From Dipteris shenzhenensis (lineage: Eukaryota > Polypodiophyta > Polypodiopsida > Gleicheniales): DNA of 64,000 nt. The stretch lies in assembly GCA_047967505.1 (NCBI GenBank), contig CM106538.1. One strand, given 5' to 3'. How positions within the stretch are numbered: position 1 is the stretch's first letter; each line of letters begins with the position of its first letter. The notes under the pieces were generated by a model, which saw nothing but the letters and a program-made list of their open reading frames with translations, was not told where the DNA came from and did not search any database. Both the position numbers and the translations under genes were made by a program. This document shows positions 21,201-28,920 of this stretch, one piece after another.

Positions 21201-23324
21201 ATTCTACTCAGGAATAGATTCAAAACAAGGCGATTGATCTATATCTGTGGATCAAAAGATCAAACTACCCATATCTTCAAAGTGATAATAAGCAGAGACA
21301 AGTTTCTCTACTTTAGATCTATGCTAGGGCAGGTTCCACATCGGCTACAGCATAAAGAGGGAGTGTTAGAAATCAATACATGTTGGTATGTTGTATGCAT
21401 ACATATAGCATTTGCTTAGTGTGTGCATATGGATTGATACAAATTAGTGGCTAATGCTAGATCAATCATGGCAGCCCTAATAGGGGTTGTATATTCAATA
21501 CCTATTCTTTTTGTCAATAATGTAGAAGAGAGAATTGTACACACACGTTTGTGTGGTCTCTCTCTCAGTCACTCTTTGCTCCTCTCATCTTTGCTTTTTA
21601 TGTTTTCTCAATTTGTGTTCCATTCAATTCCGCATTGCATTTTGACACCCAAGATGCCTTACGCTCCAAAGATATATTATATAGATTTTCTATCTAAACT
21701 TAGATACAGAGCTATGGGACGCTAGACATTAGTCTAGGTCCTCCTGACCAAAGTAAGCAAGTGTTGACACAACTAACAATAGAGAAATCATTGAGAGCAT
21801 TATTCCAACACATACAACGTGTAAATGGACTAGGTGAGCTAATACCGTAGTATCAAATCTCAAGGGTTTCACCCACATATGGAAGAGGTCTTCCTTGGCA
21901 CATAACAACAGAATTTTTAAAATTTTGAGAAAACCTTATTGTGGCGTAGCTAGATTAGTCGGATGACAATCTCTACATGTGCATAGTCCAAAACAAAATA
22001 ATATGCAGTTTTTCTACGAGCCCTTTTTTTTGTGTCACTCCGGATAGAGAAGGGCACGTGATTGACACAACGTATAACCACATTTTTTTATACAAAAAGA
22101 TCTTGTCTAGGACAATCTGTGAAGGAAAGCTGTGACACAGCAAAAAGCTATGAATCAAATACCAATAAAAGCTTGGGTAATCAAATGCAGTCCCAATGAT
22201 TCCATCGTGAAACCACCATTGATAAAACACACATTATCAACATTTTGGCAAGCCCACTGTGAAAAAATCGAGTTTAGTACCATGAGCTGCAGCTTTGAAG
22301 AAAGATCTTGCAAGTGCACTAATAAGGCAAAAAAGCAACACTTGCAAAAAGCTACCTCCCGATGCTTCCAAAAATGGTAAGAATGCATGAAACATGGCAA
22401 GAATAATTTTTTAAATGGAAAAAGAAGTAACTGCGGTTCATGTTCCAAAACTGTATATCGAGTAATGACTTTATACTTGAACTTGGAATTGAAATTTAAC
22501 AAGGTTCTCACAAAACTTACTTCTTAATGCTTCTGAGAATTCAACTAAATGATCATCCGTTGATCCAGGTGCAGATTCCTGAAGATACTCTTGTAAAGCC
22601 CTTTCAGATTGAATAGATGCTCGTACGTCTTGTCTAGCTGTCCTGTCGATTCTTTCAGAAACAGACGAGTGACCAGGAACGTCTTCCCTTCCTCCGGATG
22701 ACTAATCAAACGAAAAGCACGTGGAATCAAAATAATATTCCCGAAAGCACTGCTCCAAAAGGGAATTGAATAGTACAACAGCCTAAATCACTCCTTTGCG
22801 CACTGAAAAATCCGTGGTAACATCCACTGGTCGGTCTTCCATGACAAAAACAAGATACCACTATGCCCGCGGCAGGTAGGTCTGAGAGAGGAAACAACAA
22901 CCTTAAAACTCTAGCTGGCAAATAAGCATGCTGACCTATGAACTACGGCCTTTCCAAACAATTTCGCACCAGAATTACTACGTGAGAATGCCATGTCCTG
23001 CACAAAGGTAAGGCCAAGCAAAAGACGCTCGTCTGCTGATACGAAAGAAATTAAAGTAATGGTAACAATTGCAGATAAATTCTATACACCCTGAATCAAG
23101 GCGTGGATAGGCATCTGTAGTTTCACTAGCAATCCCCTTGTAATACCTACTGAAACTTTATTTTCATGGAATCCTGTGCTAACCATGGAAACACTCCACG
23201 TAATGACCTCATCAAATACAGGTTATACAGGTCAAAAGGCCCAATTTTCAATGGCGAATACATCTGAGGATGAAAAGATGTAAACCTGCGCACTCAACAG
23301 TTGAGACGGCGTCGCGGAGTTCAT
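1..23324 (-). CDS. NADK1: NAD kinase (NADK1-like) gene, first nine coding exons, 3'-partial
   Basis: The family phosphorylates NAD to NADP with ATP. Nine minus-strand exons join in phase and give about 337 residues. Residues 1-90 are a weakly conserved N-terminus. They are followed by the plant-NADK helical stretch (EALRTVAKALR, then [11 protein letters not shown]), a variable linker, [49 protein letters not shown], and [15 protein letters not shown] with the catalytic GGDGT. Every boundary used has GT/AG except where noted under exons 2 and 3. ATG 23324 is the first ATG after an in-frame TGA. From memory plant homologues are about 530 residues, so about 200 residues, including the rest of the catalytic domain, lie left of the window. 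The gene is unusually long because introns 3, 4, 5, 8 and 9 contain retroelements; intron 5 is 12.8 kb. No targeting peptide is evident. The similarity is recalled, not computed. Confidence 0.92.
492..565 (-). CDS. NADK1: NADK exon 9 (catalytic GGDGT)
   Basis: The acceptor is ATGATGCAG and the donor TGG|GTATGT. Phase 1 in, phase 0 out. The exon encodes [24 protein letters not shown], containing the GGDGT motif whose Asp is the general base in NAD kinases. The next family exon (AASxFKGPVPP) is not in the window. Confidence 0.93.
570..3386. other. NADK intron 8, no gene recognised
   Basis: About 2.8 kb of AT-rich intron. It holds a low-complexity C12A9(TAA)n stretch near 1361-1410. I see no coding signal on either strand that I can name. 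Confidence 0.6.
3387..3397 (-). other. Primer-binding site for initiator tRNA-Met, minus-strand LTR element
   Basis: Minus strand reads TGGTATCAGAG directly after ...CCAACA. This is the usual plant LTR-retrotransposon PBS next to an LTR ending in CA. No internal coding region of this element was recognised downstream (below 3387). Confidence 0.55.
3398..3962 (-). mobile_element. Putative LTR remnant next to the PBS
   Basis: On the minus strand this segment could run from TGTTACAACCC (at 3962) to CCAACA (at 3398), a TG...CA LTR of about 565 bp ending at the PBS. There is no second copy in the window, so the left limit is a guess. It ends only 65 bp from the NADK exon 8 donor. Confidence 0.35.
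4028..4134 (-). CDS. NADK1: NADK exon 8
   Basis: The acceptor is TTTTGACAG and the donor ACAG|GTTATG. It encodes [20 protein letters not shown] followed by [16 protein letters not shown], colinear with plant NADK1. Phase 2 in, phase 1 out. Confidence 0.93.
4374..4468 (-). CDS. NADK1: NADK exon 7
   Basis: The acceptor is GCATTCTCAG and the donor ATCAA|GTATGA. It encodes [20 protein letters not shown] then [11 protein letters not shown], the start of the conserved kinase core. Phase 0 in, phase 2 out. Confidence 0.94.
4810..4923 (-). CDS. NADK1: NADK exon 6
   Basis: The acceptor is TGTTTCCAG and the donor CAAGCAG|GTACTG; 38 codons beginning [11 protein letters not shown] and ending KTAVRSSKQ, matching the WGC...SSKQ linker of plant NADK1. 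The acceptor and first 20 exon bases are duplicated 129 bp upstream (start 5052). Use of that copy would add 43 in-frame codons. Confidence 0.9.
4906..5163. repeat. 129-bp tandem duplication over NADK intron 5/exon 6
   Basis: Two head-to-tail copies, 4906-5034 and 5035-5163, differ at only about seven positions. Each contains a 3' splice site (TGTTTCCAG) and the first 20 bases of exon 6. The period is a multiple of three and the copy has no stop in the exon 6 frame. Confidence 0.95.
5164..7014. other. NADK intron 5, 3' part, no gene recognised
   Basis: No protein family recognised. The stretch 6880-7014 may be the decayed protease region of the copia relic that follows (a possible LVADGN reading), but this is too weak to call. 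Confidence 0.5.
7015..7604 (+). mobile_element. Ty1/copia relic, left part (pre-integrase and integrase)
   Basis: Broken reading frames encode [20 protein letters not shown] then [11 protein letters not shown], the copia GAG-pre-integrase/integrase junction. Further on come [17 protein letters not shown] and, next to the insertion point, [17 protein letters not shown]. The last motif normally continues with a TPEEA-type segment, and the continuation is found at 15744, after the gypsy element. Many frameshifts and stops; non-functional. I did not find its 5' LTR. Confidence 0.82.
7600..7604. repeat. Target-site duplication, left (CAAGA)
   Basis: CAAGA directly precedes the 5' LTR and is repeated exactly at 15739-15743 after the 3' LTR. 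Confidence 0.95.
8099..8129 (+). promoter_or_regulatory. LTR U3 ACGTGGC pair and inverted repeat
   Basis: ACGTGGC occurs at 8099-8105 and 8113-8119 (the ABA-response/G-box core in plants), followed by GTGGCAG-A-CTGCCAC at 8115-8129. The block is about 220 bp upstream of the TATA box and is conserved in the 3' LTR (14432-14452). Function is inferred from motif only. Confidence 0.5.
8337..8344 (+). promoter_or_regulatory. LTR TATA box (5' LTR)
   Basis: TATAAAAG, repeated at 14670-14677 in the 3' LTR. It sits upstream of a pyrimidine-rich leader and is the likely start of R. Confidence 0.75.
9225..9230 (+). terminator. LTR polyadenylation signal
   Basis: AATAAA about 190 bp before the LTR end; the equivalent in the 3' LTR is 15555-15560, where it would act in mRNA 3' end formation. 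Confidence 0.6.
9419..9430 (+). other. Primer-binding site, initiator tRNA-Met
   Basis: TGGTATCAGAGC one base after the LTR end (TTTACA-A). It is complementary to the 3' end of plant initiator tRNA-Met. Confidence 0.92.
9500..10261 (+). pseudogene. gag: gypsy gag, N-terminal part, frameshifted
   Basis: Capsid-type gag beginning [15 protein letters not shown] at ATG 9500. An Arg/Ser-rich stretch (9660-9770) is followed by the retrotransposon gag domain ([11 protein letters not shown]...WWAAM...FLPKEF...FFAGL). The frame closes at TGA 10259-10261, but the gag text continues in the next frame ([15 protein letters not shown]), including the zinc knuckle at 10480-10521. Frame 1 has a stop at 10207-10209, so the shift lies in 10210-10258. 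A one-base indel is more likely than programmed frameshifting, because it precedes the zinc knuckle. Confidence 0.9.
10262..13116 (+). pseudogene. pol: gypsy gag-pol: zinc knuckle, PR, RT, RNase H, integrase to stop
   Basis: One open frame continues gag from the frameshift. It holds the CX2CX4HX4C zinc knuckle (10480-10521), aspartic protease DSGA (10687-10698), reverse transcriptase with FFDD at 11701-11712 in place of the commoner YVDD or YLDD, RNase H with DASG near 12148, an integrase HHCC zinc domain (12690-12830) and the first two integrase acidic residues (MDF at 12901; SDRD near 13084). TAG at 13114-13116 replaces the Trp usually found in an NFW-Q context. FFDD occurs in some gypsy lineages, so I do not treat it as inactivating. 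Confidence 0.93.
13117..13974 (+). pseudogene. pol: gypsy integrase C-terminus with chromodomain-like end
   Basis: The same frame continues after the [12 protein letters not shown], the catalytic Glu (GAG 13279-13281) in LVEFAYNN, the GPF/Y-type region ([24 protein letters not shown]) and a C-terminal [21 protein letters not shown] near 13845-13910. The last resembles the chromodomain of chromoviruses. Stop TGA 13972-13974, 13 bp before the 3' LTR. Confidence 0.9.
13988..15738 (+). repeat. 3' LTR of the gypsy element (1751 bp)
   Basis: Same termini and motifs as the 5' LTR. It lacks 50 bp present at about 7930-7980 of the 5' LTR, plus 3-bp and 9-bp segments. TATA 14670-14677, AATAAA 15555-15560, G12 run 15575-15586. 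Confidence 0.96.
15739..15743. repeat. Target-site duplication, right (CAAGA)
   Basis: Exact match to 7600-7604. Confidence 0.95.
15744..17353 (+). mobile_element. Ty1/copia relic, right part (integrase end, RT, RNase H)
   Basis: Resumes the copia frame split at 7604. It shows (R)PEEA and [18 protein letters not shown] of the integrase C-terminus, the RT motif [19 protein letters not shown] near 16250, a KKALYG remnant near 16443, and RNase H text around 16800-17190 (an ISEFMQK remnant, [24 protein letters not shown]). The final segment is [20 protein letters not shown] just before the LTR. Multiple frameshifts and stops. Confidence 0.85.
17354..17531 (+). repeat. copia 3' LTR (about 178 bp)
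   Basis: Begins TGTTAGAAAT after a purine-rich GAGATGGAG and probably ends TTCAACA at 17531. Contains two adjacent inverted repeats (GGACTTT/AAAGTCC at 17392-17411; CCACAC-A-GTGTGG at 17410-17422) and TATAAAA near 17436. The right end is uncertain; no 5' LTR was found for comparison. Confidence 0.65.
17726..17937 (-). CDS. NADK1: NADK exon 5
   Basis: The acceptor is AATATAGCAG; the donor AGTAAG|GTCGCG is chosen because it alone gives the phase 0 needed for exon 6. Encodes a variable linker with [20 protein letters not shown], like the GICSHEVL segment of plant NADK1. It lies about 195 bp from the copia LTR. Confidence 0.85.
17938..19985. other. NADK intron 4, upstream part, no gene recognised
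   Basis: Mostly AT-rich. Short open frames around 19118-19519 have no recognised family. Nothing further seen. Confidence 0.5.
19990..20390 (-). mobile_element. LINE reverse transcriptase relic
   Basis: The minus strand reads [24 protein letters not shown], then [13 protein letters not shown] (a decayed YADD box) and [19 protein letters not shown]. These match the RT of the LINE at 61440-62924 (YADDAALLSSSAEGL, SHDLKVNLGKSKVIIFN), so it is the same family. Frames are broken and both ends truncated. It lies in NADK intron 4, in sense orientation. Confidence 0.75.
20945..21082 (-). CDS. NADK1: NADK exon 4
   Basis: The acceptor is TCTGACAG and the donor GGAAG|GTATTG. Encodes [20 protein letters not shown] then EWKRKYELE, the charged helix N-terminal to the kinase core in plant NADK1. 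Phase 1 in, phase 1 out. Confidence 0.93.
21190..21363 (+). mobile_element. Ty1/copia 3' coding end, truncated
   Basis: Encodes [15 protein letters not shown] and [19 protein letters not shown], the same C-terminal module as the copia relic at 17290-17345. It belongs to a related element, 5'-truncated, in NADK intron 3. Confidence 0.75.
21364..21647 (+). repeat. copia 3' LTR (about 284 bp)
   Basis: Begins TGTTAGAAAT like the LTR at 17354 and probably ends TTTTGACA. The body differs from the other LTR, so it is a related but distinct family. Confidence 0.55.
21648..22520. other. NADK intron 3 remainder
   Basis: AT-rich, no recognised gene or element. Confidence 0.5.
22521..22701 (-). CDS. 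NADK1: NADK exon 3
   Basis: The donor is TAAGAA|GTAAGT. Encodes [20 protein letters not shown] then LVEFSEALR, which joins exon 4 as EALRTVAKALR, as in plant NADK1. The acceptor TTTGATTAG at 22702 requires exon 2 to end at 22947. A second possible acceptor (start 22687) fits exon 2 ending at 22936. Confidence 0.85.
22947..22997 (-). CDS. NADK1: NADK exon 2 (3' end uncertain)
   Basis: Good acceptor CCTTTGTGCAG. Encodes [17 protein letters not shown]. Two donors are possible: GCC|GTAGTT (end 22947, in phase with exon 3 as called) and CATAG|GTCAGC (end 22936). Poorly conserved region. Confidence 0.65.
23286..23324 (-). CDS. NADK1: NADK exon 1 with start codon
   Basis: ATG 23324 begins [13 protein letters not shown] and the donor is CGCAG|GTTTAC, phase 0. 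An in-frame TGA lies 36 bp upstream of the ATG, and the local GC content is higher than in flanking sequence. The 5'UTR probably extends to about 23600 or beyond. Confidence 0.7.
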
Positions 23325-23788
23325 TTCGAACGAGCTGCCGCGAGCTACTGCCTTGAATCAGCAGTAACCGGGCGACCACAGAGCTACGAAGGTGTACGAC
23401 GACACACCCACTTCATGTGCTCCGTAGATCACGCCGTTCCCCGTCTTGGAATGAAATGTTGCAAATTCGTTGCCACTGCAGGTGCTTAAACAGTTGTTTG
23501 TGGAACGATTCCCCCTTGGGACACTAGCAATGGCACATTCTATCACAATCGTGCACTCTGCAATCTTGGAAGTCACGATCTGAAGAGAATCGAGATTGAG
23601 CTGTGTCCAACCATACGATGCGGCGAGTCAATGTCCGGACGGAGCAATGATTTGAGGAGGGCGGGGCCGTTTGGTGAAATTGTTATACACAGCAATTGTG
23701 CGCTTCCACCTCCTACGACCGAGAAATGGTAAAAAGTGAATGGGGCGCCTGCCACGTCATCCCTCGCATGGGTTGGCTGGCAATCAAC

Positions 23789-23804
23789 CACGTGAATTAT
23801 ATAA
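23789..23804 (-). promoter_or_regulatory. Candidate NADK promoter motif (G-box and TATA-like)
   Basis: Palindromic CACGTG (23789-23794) next to ATTATATAA (23796-23804). The TATA-like string lies about 470 bp before the ATG, so the 5'UTR would be long. Tentative. Confidence 0.25.
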
Positions 23805-24048
23805 ATCATTCAAGAGGCCTGCCCTCATGCCTCATCCAAAGGAGTTGGACTCACACAAGTTTTGAACCCCTAAGAGATATTCCCATGCTCGAGCAAAGAA
23901 ATAGGCTAAATGTTATGATGAGAGTAGTTCTAGAAACTACTCAAATGTATTAACTTTCCTCATTTGTAGGAGCGTTGCAAGAAGACGAAGGTAGGAGAGT
24001 GGTTTAAATCTCCCCGAAATCCACTCCCTACTACTTTCACGCATAACG

Positions 24049-24474
24049 TTGCCATTTTTCCCGATGTTAACGGGTGCTCCTTCCCAACCGATGACTAAGG
24101 CAAAAATTTCTCGATTAGTCTATTTTTTGTCTATCCGCAAAGCTAGGGCATACAATTCCCTTGCATGGGAATGCCCTCCAAAAAAGAGAGTGACCAACTT
24201 AAACTACTATAGACGGAGTAAGCCGTCAAGGCCTAAGATGACATACAAGTAAAAACTCAAGAAGGCGGAACATGATTACATCCAATACCTTGAGGGCCTC
24301 TCGAACGACATAGTCGAGTAGACCAAAGTTTTGGAGTTGAGGCACAAAGGGGAGATCGATCGGAATCGAACCACACATGCTCTGGGAGCAATTCGACTCT
24401 CAACTCTTATTCGCTCAATTCGCAGTAGATTTGCGCCAAGCATCGAACAATACACCAGCAAAGATAAAGCATGA
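24049..24474 (+). pseudogene. Unrecognised degraded ORF, about 140 codons
   Basis: One frame stays coherent for 426 bp with internal TAA and TAG, both explainable by C-to-T change of CAA/CAG codons. It is rich in Lys, Arg, Glu and Leu, including KKAEHDYIQYLEGLSNDIVE and ELRHKGEIDRNRTTHALG, suggesting a helical or coiled-coil protein. No family recognised; it could be a retroelement gag or a host pseudogene. Confidence 0.4.
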
Positions 24475-24916
24475 AATTGAATGAAGCGCTAGAGAATCAT
24501 GTGAAGAGTAGCCTTGCAATCCAAAAGAGCAATCTTGCAATCCAAAAGTAGTATGGTTGTAGAAGACGCGGAGAGTGCGCAATAAAATTCTCTACACAAA
24601 CAGAGAATAATGAGCTAATGGCCACCAATCAAAAAATATGAATTCTTTTCCAAATTTGATGTTGCATGCAAGATTCTTGCTCCCTCCACTAAAAAGGGCA
24701 TAGTGACATGGTGCTCCAATCAACGCCTACCAAAAAAAAAGTGAATATAACAAATAAGAAAATATGTGATTTTTCTCTTTGGAGGCCAAATGATTACTAA
24801 GGCCTACCCATTGGGGGCAGGCCAAAAACCACCAGTTGTTAGCAATGCCTTCCAGGAAGCCCTATACTAACACTTTTGTAAAACAAAGTGTCCCAGGTGG
24901 CCCCTTTCTATTTTGA

Positions 24917-24921
<5 letters not shown>

Positions 24922-24980
<59 letters not shown>
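24922..24980. repeat. (TC)n(AC)n microsatellite
   Basis: About 20 TC units followed by about 10 AC units, preceded by CTATTTTGATTAAA, which resembles the LINE tail motif described elsewhere. Confidence 0.9.
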
Positions 24981-26250
24981 GAGTTTGCGAATGGCTTTGC
25001 AATTGCAAGAGGTTGCATTATAGCATTCAAACTTTGCAATGGTTCTACTCACAAACTTCTAGCATAGGTGTTGCAAATTAATCATCCATTCATCTTGACA
25101 ATTGTTTGCATCTCGCACAACCTAAAGCAATGCTCATGAGTACTTGTACAGGGAGACGTCCCAGGCTATGCACAATTAGGTAGGGAGGGAGGTTCTATGT
25201 GTGAGTACATGGACTATGAGGCAGTTAGGTGTGGAGGGGAGGGTGCTGATATGGGGGGTGTTTTTTTTATGAGCTTTTTTTTTGTTTTTCTTGTTTGAAG
25301 GAGAGATGTTTGATGCTTATTGGGGAGATGCTTGGGGGCATACAAGCATGCTCAATGGTAGATGGCTTTGATCTCTGCTTCTTAGTCCATAGAGCTCCAA
25401 TTCACAAAGTCCATGAAGCAAAAAGTGGTTGCGCTCCTTTTGGAAATGACTTGCAGTCGACGAAGAGGATGGAGTGGAGAGGCTAGGTTTCATTGTATTA
25501 ACCAAAAGCAACAAGGTGAAAAACTTCACTAGGCCTGGCAAAATTCAATATGAACAATTTTTGTTGCCCAAAAGAACACACAATGGAGAGAAGATAAGAC
25601 ATTTGGATGAATGAAGCAAAATATTAAATGATATTCGTAGCCAAGGACTGATGCCTATATTAAAATCAAAATCAAGCATCAAAGACCAAAATAACAAAAT
25701 CAAGCATAGACAACCAATCGGAGAAGAAAGAGCACTTGCATAAGGCAGCAATAATTCAAAAGTTGTTAATGTCCTATCTTCCTATGTTCTACGTCGTCAT
25801 CAACTAAACCACACATGCACTTTCAAAGGAACTACTCAGTTTTGCCACATATAGTTTTGCAAAGATTTCCCAAAGTTTGACAATTCCATGCTTGTCAACA
25901 TCCAAATTCAAGTAGATGCTCCGAAACAATGCTGCATACACCAGCATGTGAACAGCCACCAAAAGAATCATGCCAAGCATAATACAGAGGCATCAAGTCA
26001 AGCATCAAAGTCAGAGTAAGCAGTCATGATGCATAGAAGATGCACAAAGACTAAGTGGATTGCATACCAACTCCAATGCAGCAGTATCAAAAGATTGCTG
26101 CTGTACTCTACATCATGATCGACACTATCATCCACACATGTGTACAACAACTCTTAAACTTTACTACACATAGTTTTACAAAATGAGAGTTGTGGAAGCT
26201 TAATACTTTCCTAGTTTTGGATGTCCAAAGTGAAGCAAAGCCTTTGAAGC
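24981..26250. other. Intergenic, no gene recognised
   Basis: AT-rich. No coding family or structured repeat seen. Confidence 0.5.
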
Positions 26251-26848
26251 TGTTAACCCTATGGCAACAAGGGCAAAAAGTGCAGTCTAGAGCAACGAAG
26301 ATGAGATTATTGTGTGTGTAGAGTAGCGGTAAAGCTCCACTTGTAATATCTCGAACTTGAAAGTTGGTATGATAAATCTAAAAAGGATGAGGATAGCCAA
26401 ATTTTTGTCCAAAAAAGATCCAATCATACTTGCAAAATGAGGATCTAGAGAGAGAAAATACTAAAACTAGAGAGATGAAGACTAAAGGCATACACTTTTT
26501 GAGGACCCCCCAAAAAGTGTAGGGACCCAAGAGGTTTCCCCACTTTATAGGGGAACCTCTTAAGTCCCTCCACAAAGTTCGTTGTTAACCCTATGGCAAC
26601 ATGGCCAAAAGTGTAGTCTGGAGCAATGAAAATGAGATCATTGTGTGTGTAGAGTAGCGGCAAAGCTCTACTTGTAATATCTTGAGCCTGAAAGATGGTA
26701 TGAGGAGTCTACAAGAATGAGGATAACCAAAATCTTCTCTAGAAAAGATCCAATCATACTTGCAAAATCAAAATCTGTAGAGAGAGACTAAAACTAGAGA
26801 GAGAAATACTAAAAGCCTACACTTTTTGAGGTCCATTCAAAAAGTGTA
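26251..26848. repeat. 332-bp tandem duplication, two diverged copies
   Basis: Copies start TGTTAACCCTATGGCAACA at 26251 and 26583. They share a TGTGTGTAGAGTAGCGG segment, an AAAAGATCCAATCATACTTG segment and a hairpin. Copy 2 ends in the hairpin at 26817-26849. Confidence 0.85.
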
Positions 26849-26849
26849 G
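26817..26849. repeat. 13-bp perfect inverted repeat
   Basis: CTACACTTTTTGA (26817-26829), a 7-base loop, then TCAAAAAGTGTAG (26837-26849). The first duplicate has a slightly decayed equivalent near 26490-26522. Confidence 0.9.
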
Positions 26850-26850
26850 G

Positions 26851-26970
26851 GACTCAAGAGGTTCCCCCACTTTGTGGAGGGATTCAGGGCATTTCCCCAC
26901 TTTTTGGAGGGACTCAAGAGGTTCCCCCACTTTGTGTAAAGACCCAAGAGGTCACCCCAATAAGTGGAGG
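26851..26970. repeat. 30-bp minisatellite, four units
   Basis: Units begin at 26851, 26881, 26911 and 26941 with the pattern GACTCAAGAGGTTCCCCCAC followed by TTTGTGGAGG; a partial fifth unit starts at 26971. Confidence 0.9.
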
Positions 26971-27640
26971 GACTCTTGTCCAAGAGGTCCCCTACAAAAG
27001 AGGTTCCACCTTAGAGGTACCTACGAATTGTATAGAGACCAACATGTATAAGTCTCTCAATGGAATGAAGCTCCCACTTTTGGGGTTTGGTGTTCATGTG
27101 ATTGATCTCATCGCGTCCATGCATCATTACACTATTGTGTTCTTACCCTTGCATTTCATATCCTTATACTCCTTGCTCCCATCCCCTTCTTCTTCCTCCT
27201 CCTCCTCCTCCTCCTTCCTCCTCCCCTCCCCCTTCTGCTTCCCCCTCCCTTGTCCCTCCTCCTCAACCCTTTACCCCTTGAAGTCGCAAAGGAGACTAGC
27301 TCTCCACTCCTCAACCCTGAACTCCTCTTAAGCCCTGCAACCCACTTTGAACTCTGGAACTCCTAGTTAGCTCTCTCAACCTTATCCCCCTTTTGAACCC
27401 TGCAACCCCCTTCTAAACCCTTGAACTCCCATGGATGCGAGAGCCTCCATCAATCGTTGCAATCAAGCCCTCTTTCTCACCTATGCATGTATGATATCTA
27501 TTTTCCATGCTTTAGCCTACACCTCTCATTGGAATATGACCCGAGGACCTATGCTATTTTTGTGAGAACACCTATGCTGCAACGAGCAATGACATGACTA
27601 AAGGTGACCAACACCCTCTGAACTTGGACTTAGGAGAGAA

Positions 27641-27671
27641 AGTGACAACATTTTGGTGCCGTCGCCAAGGA
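27641..27671 (+). other. Decayed LTR end and tRNA-Asp-type primer-binding site
   Basis: AGTGACAACA (27641-27650), then TT, then TGGTGCCGTCGCCAAGGA (27654-27671). This is close to the TGGCGCCGTTGCCGGGGA PBS of Athila/Tat-type gypsy elements, which pairs with tRNA-Asp; differences are mostly transitions. It may be the 5' side of the element whose gag lies at 29943. Confidence 0.6.
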
Positions 27672-28009
27672 GGTTAGCACCTCTAGTGAAAGTGGAGTAC
27701 ACATTTGCATGTGTGGAAAAGAACCCCCTTAGAAAAACCATCCAAGACACTTTCCTCAAGTCAAAGGATTGCAACAAAGCTTCCAATTGGTGCAAAAGGA
27801 CGAGATTTACATCCTAAACAAAGTTGACTTACATAATCAAATCAGTCCACTAATAACAAAAATTAACCTTTAAACCCCCCACATCCTAGAAAAGCAACAC
27901 TACTCCCCCCCCCCCCCCTCATTTCTTTCCCCTCACTTTTGCAAGCCACTTCCATCTCTCCTTCATCTCCAAGTTCTGTCAAGCCTCCATACTTTCCGTC
28001 CACCTCCAC

Positions 28010-28490
28010 TTTCCATCCTCCATCTTTCGTCCACCTTCTTCATCCCCTCCACCAAGATTTTAAAAATCAAACTCCTCCCCTCCATCCTCCATCTTTCGTC
28101 CACCTTCTTCATCCCCTCCACCAAGATTTTAAAAATCAAACTCCTCCCCTCCATCCTCCACCTTTTGCCCGCCTTGATCATCCCCCCATTACCACTTTTT
28201 TCCATCAAGCTCCTCCCCTCCATCCTCCACCTTCTGTCCATCTTGTCCATCCCCCCACCACCACTTTTTCCGTCCATATTCCCCCACCACTCCACCTTCT
28301 GTCCATCTTGTCCATCCCCCCACCACCACTTTTTCTGTCCATATTCCCCCTCCGCTCCACCTTCTGTCCGCCATTTTCATCCTCTCCACCAACAATTTTT
28401 AAGTCCATCTTCCTCCTTCCACCCTCCACCTTCTGTCTACCTTTTCCATCCCCTCCATCATCATTTTTTTCGTTAAAACTCCAACCCCCC
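28010..28490 (+). repeat. 65-69-bp minisatellite, seven units
   Basis: Unit starts near 28012, 28081, 28150 and 28219 are exactly 69 bp apart; later units are 65, 65 and 69 bp. The first two are near-identical. The overlapping 312-codon frame (27939-28877, Pro/His/Ser-rich) is probably spurious. Confidence 0.9.
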
Positions 28491-28920
28491 CATCTCCACC
28501 ACCCACTTCCCAACCCCCATCTCCACCATTCAAGCTATAAACTCTCTCCCTCCATTTGCACCTCTTTTCCTCTCTCTCTCTCTCCCCCCCCACCTTACTC
28601 ACCCCTCATCCATTCCCCCCCCCCCCTCCATCCTCTCTCCACCACCCTCTTCCATTTCCCCTCCTCCTCCATTCTCTCCCCACCTCCCCATGTCCCCTCA
28701 CTCCTCACACACTCTCTCTATCACCTCATTCTCTCTCTAAAATACTCCCATACCCTCTCTCCACACCCCCTCACACTACTCACCCACCCTCTCTCTATGC
28801 CCTCATATCTTCCTCTCCTTAAAACTCCCTCACCCTCTCTCTCTCTATTCTCTCCCTTCACACCACTCTCTCTTTAAACCCTCCCCTCCCCCCACTCAAC
28901 CCCCTCTCACCTCAACCTGC

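Larger units (their letters stand above)
27150..28920 (+). repeat. Pyrimidine-rich tract (about 1.8 kb)
   Basis: Mostly C and T on the plus strand, with (TCC)n, a C-run at 27905-27918 and CTCTC-rich blocks, interrupted near 27400-27860 by the LTR-end/PBS region. Long open frames exist on both strands, as expected where purines are scarce. No convincing gene. Confidence 0.85.

Noticed and set aside
27939-28877. 312-codon Pro/His/Ser-rich open frame
   Set aside because: Lies in a pyrimidine-rich minisatellite where stop codons are rare on this strand; opposite-strand frames are also open, units of 65 bp break periodicity, and no domain is visible.
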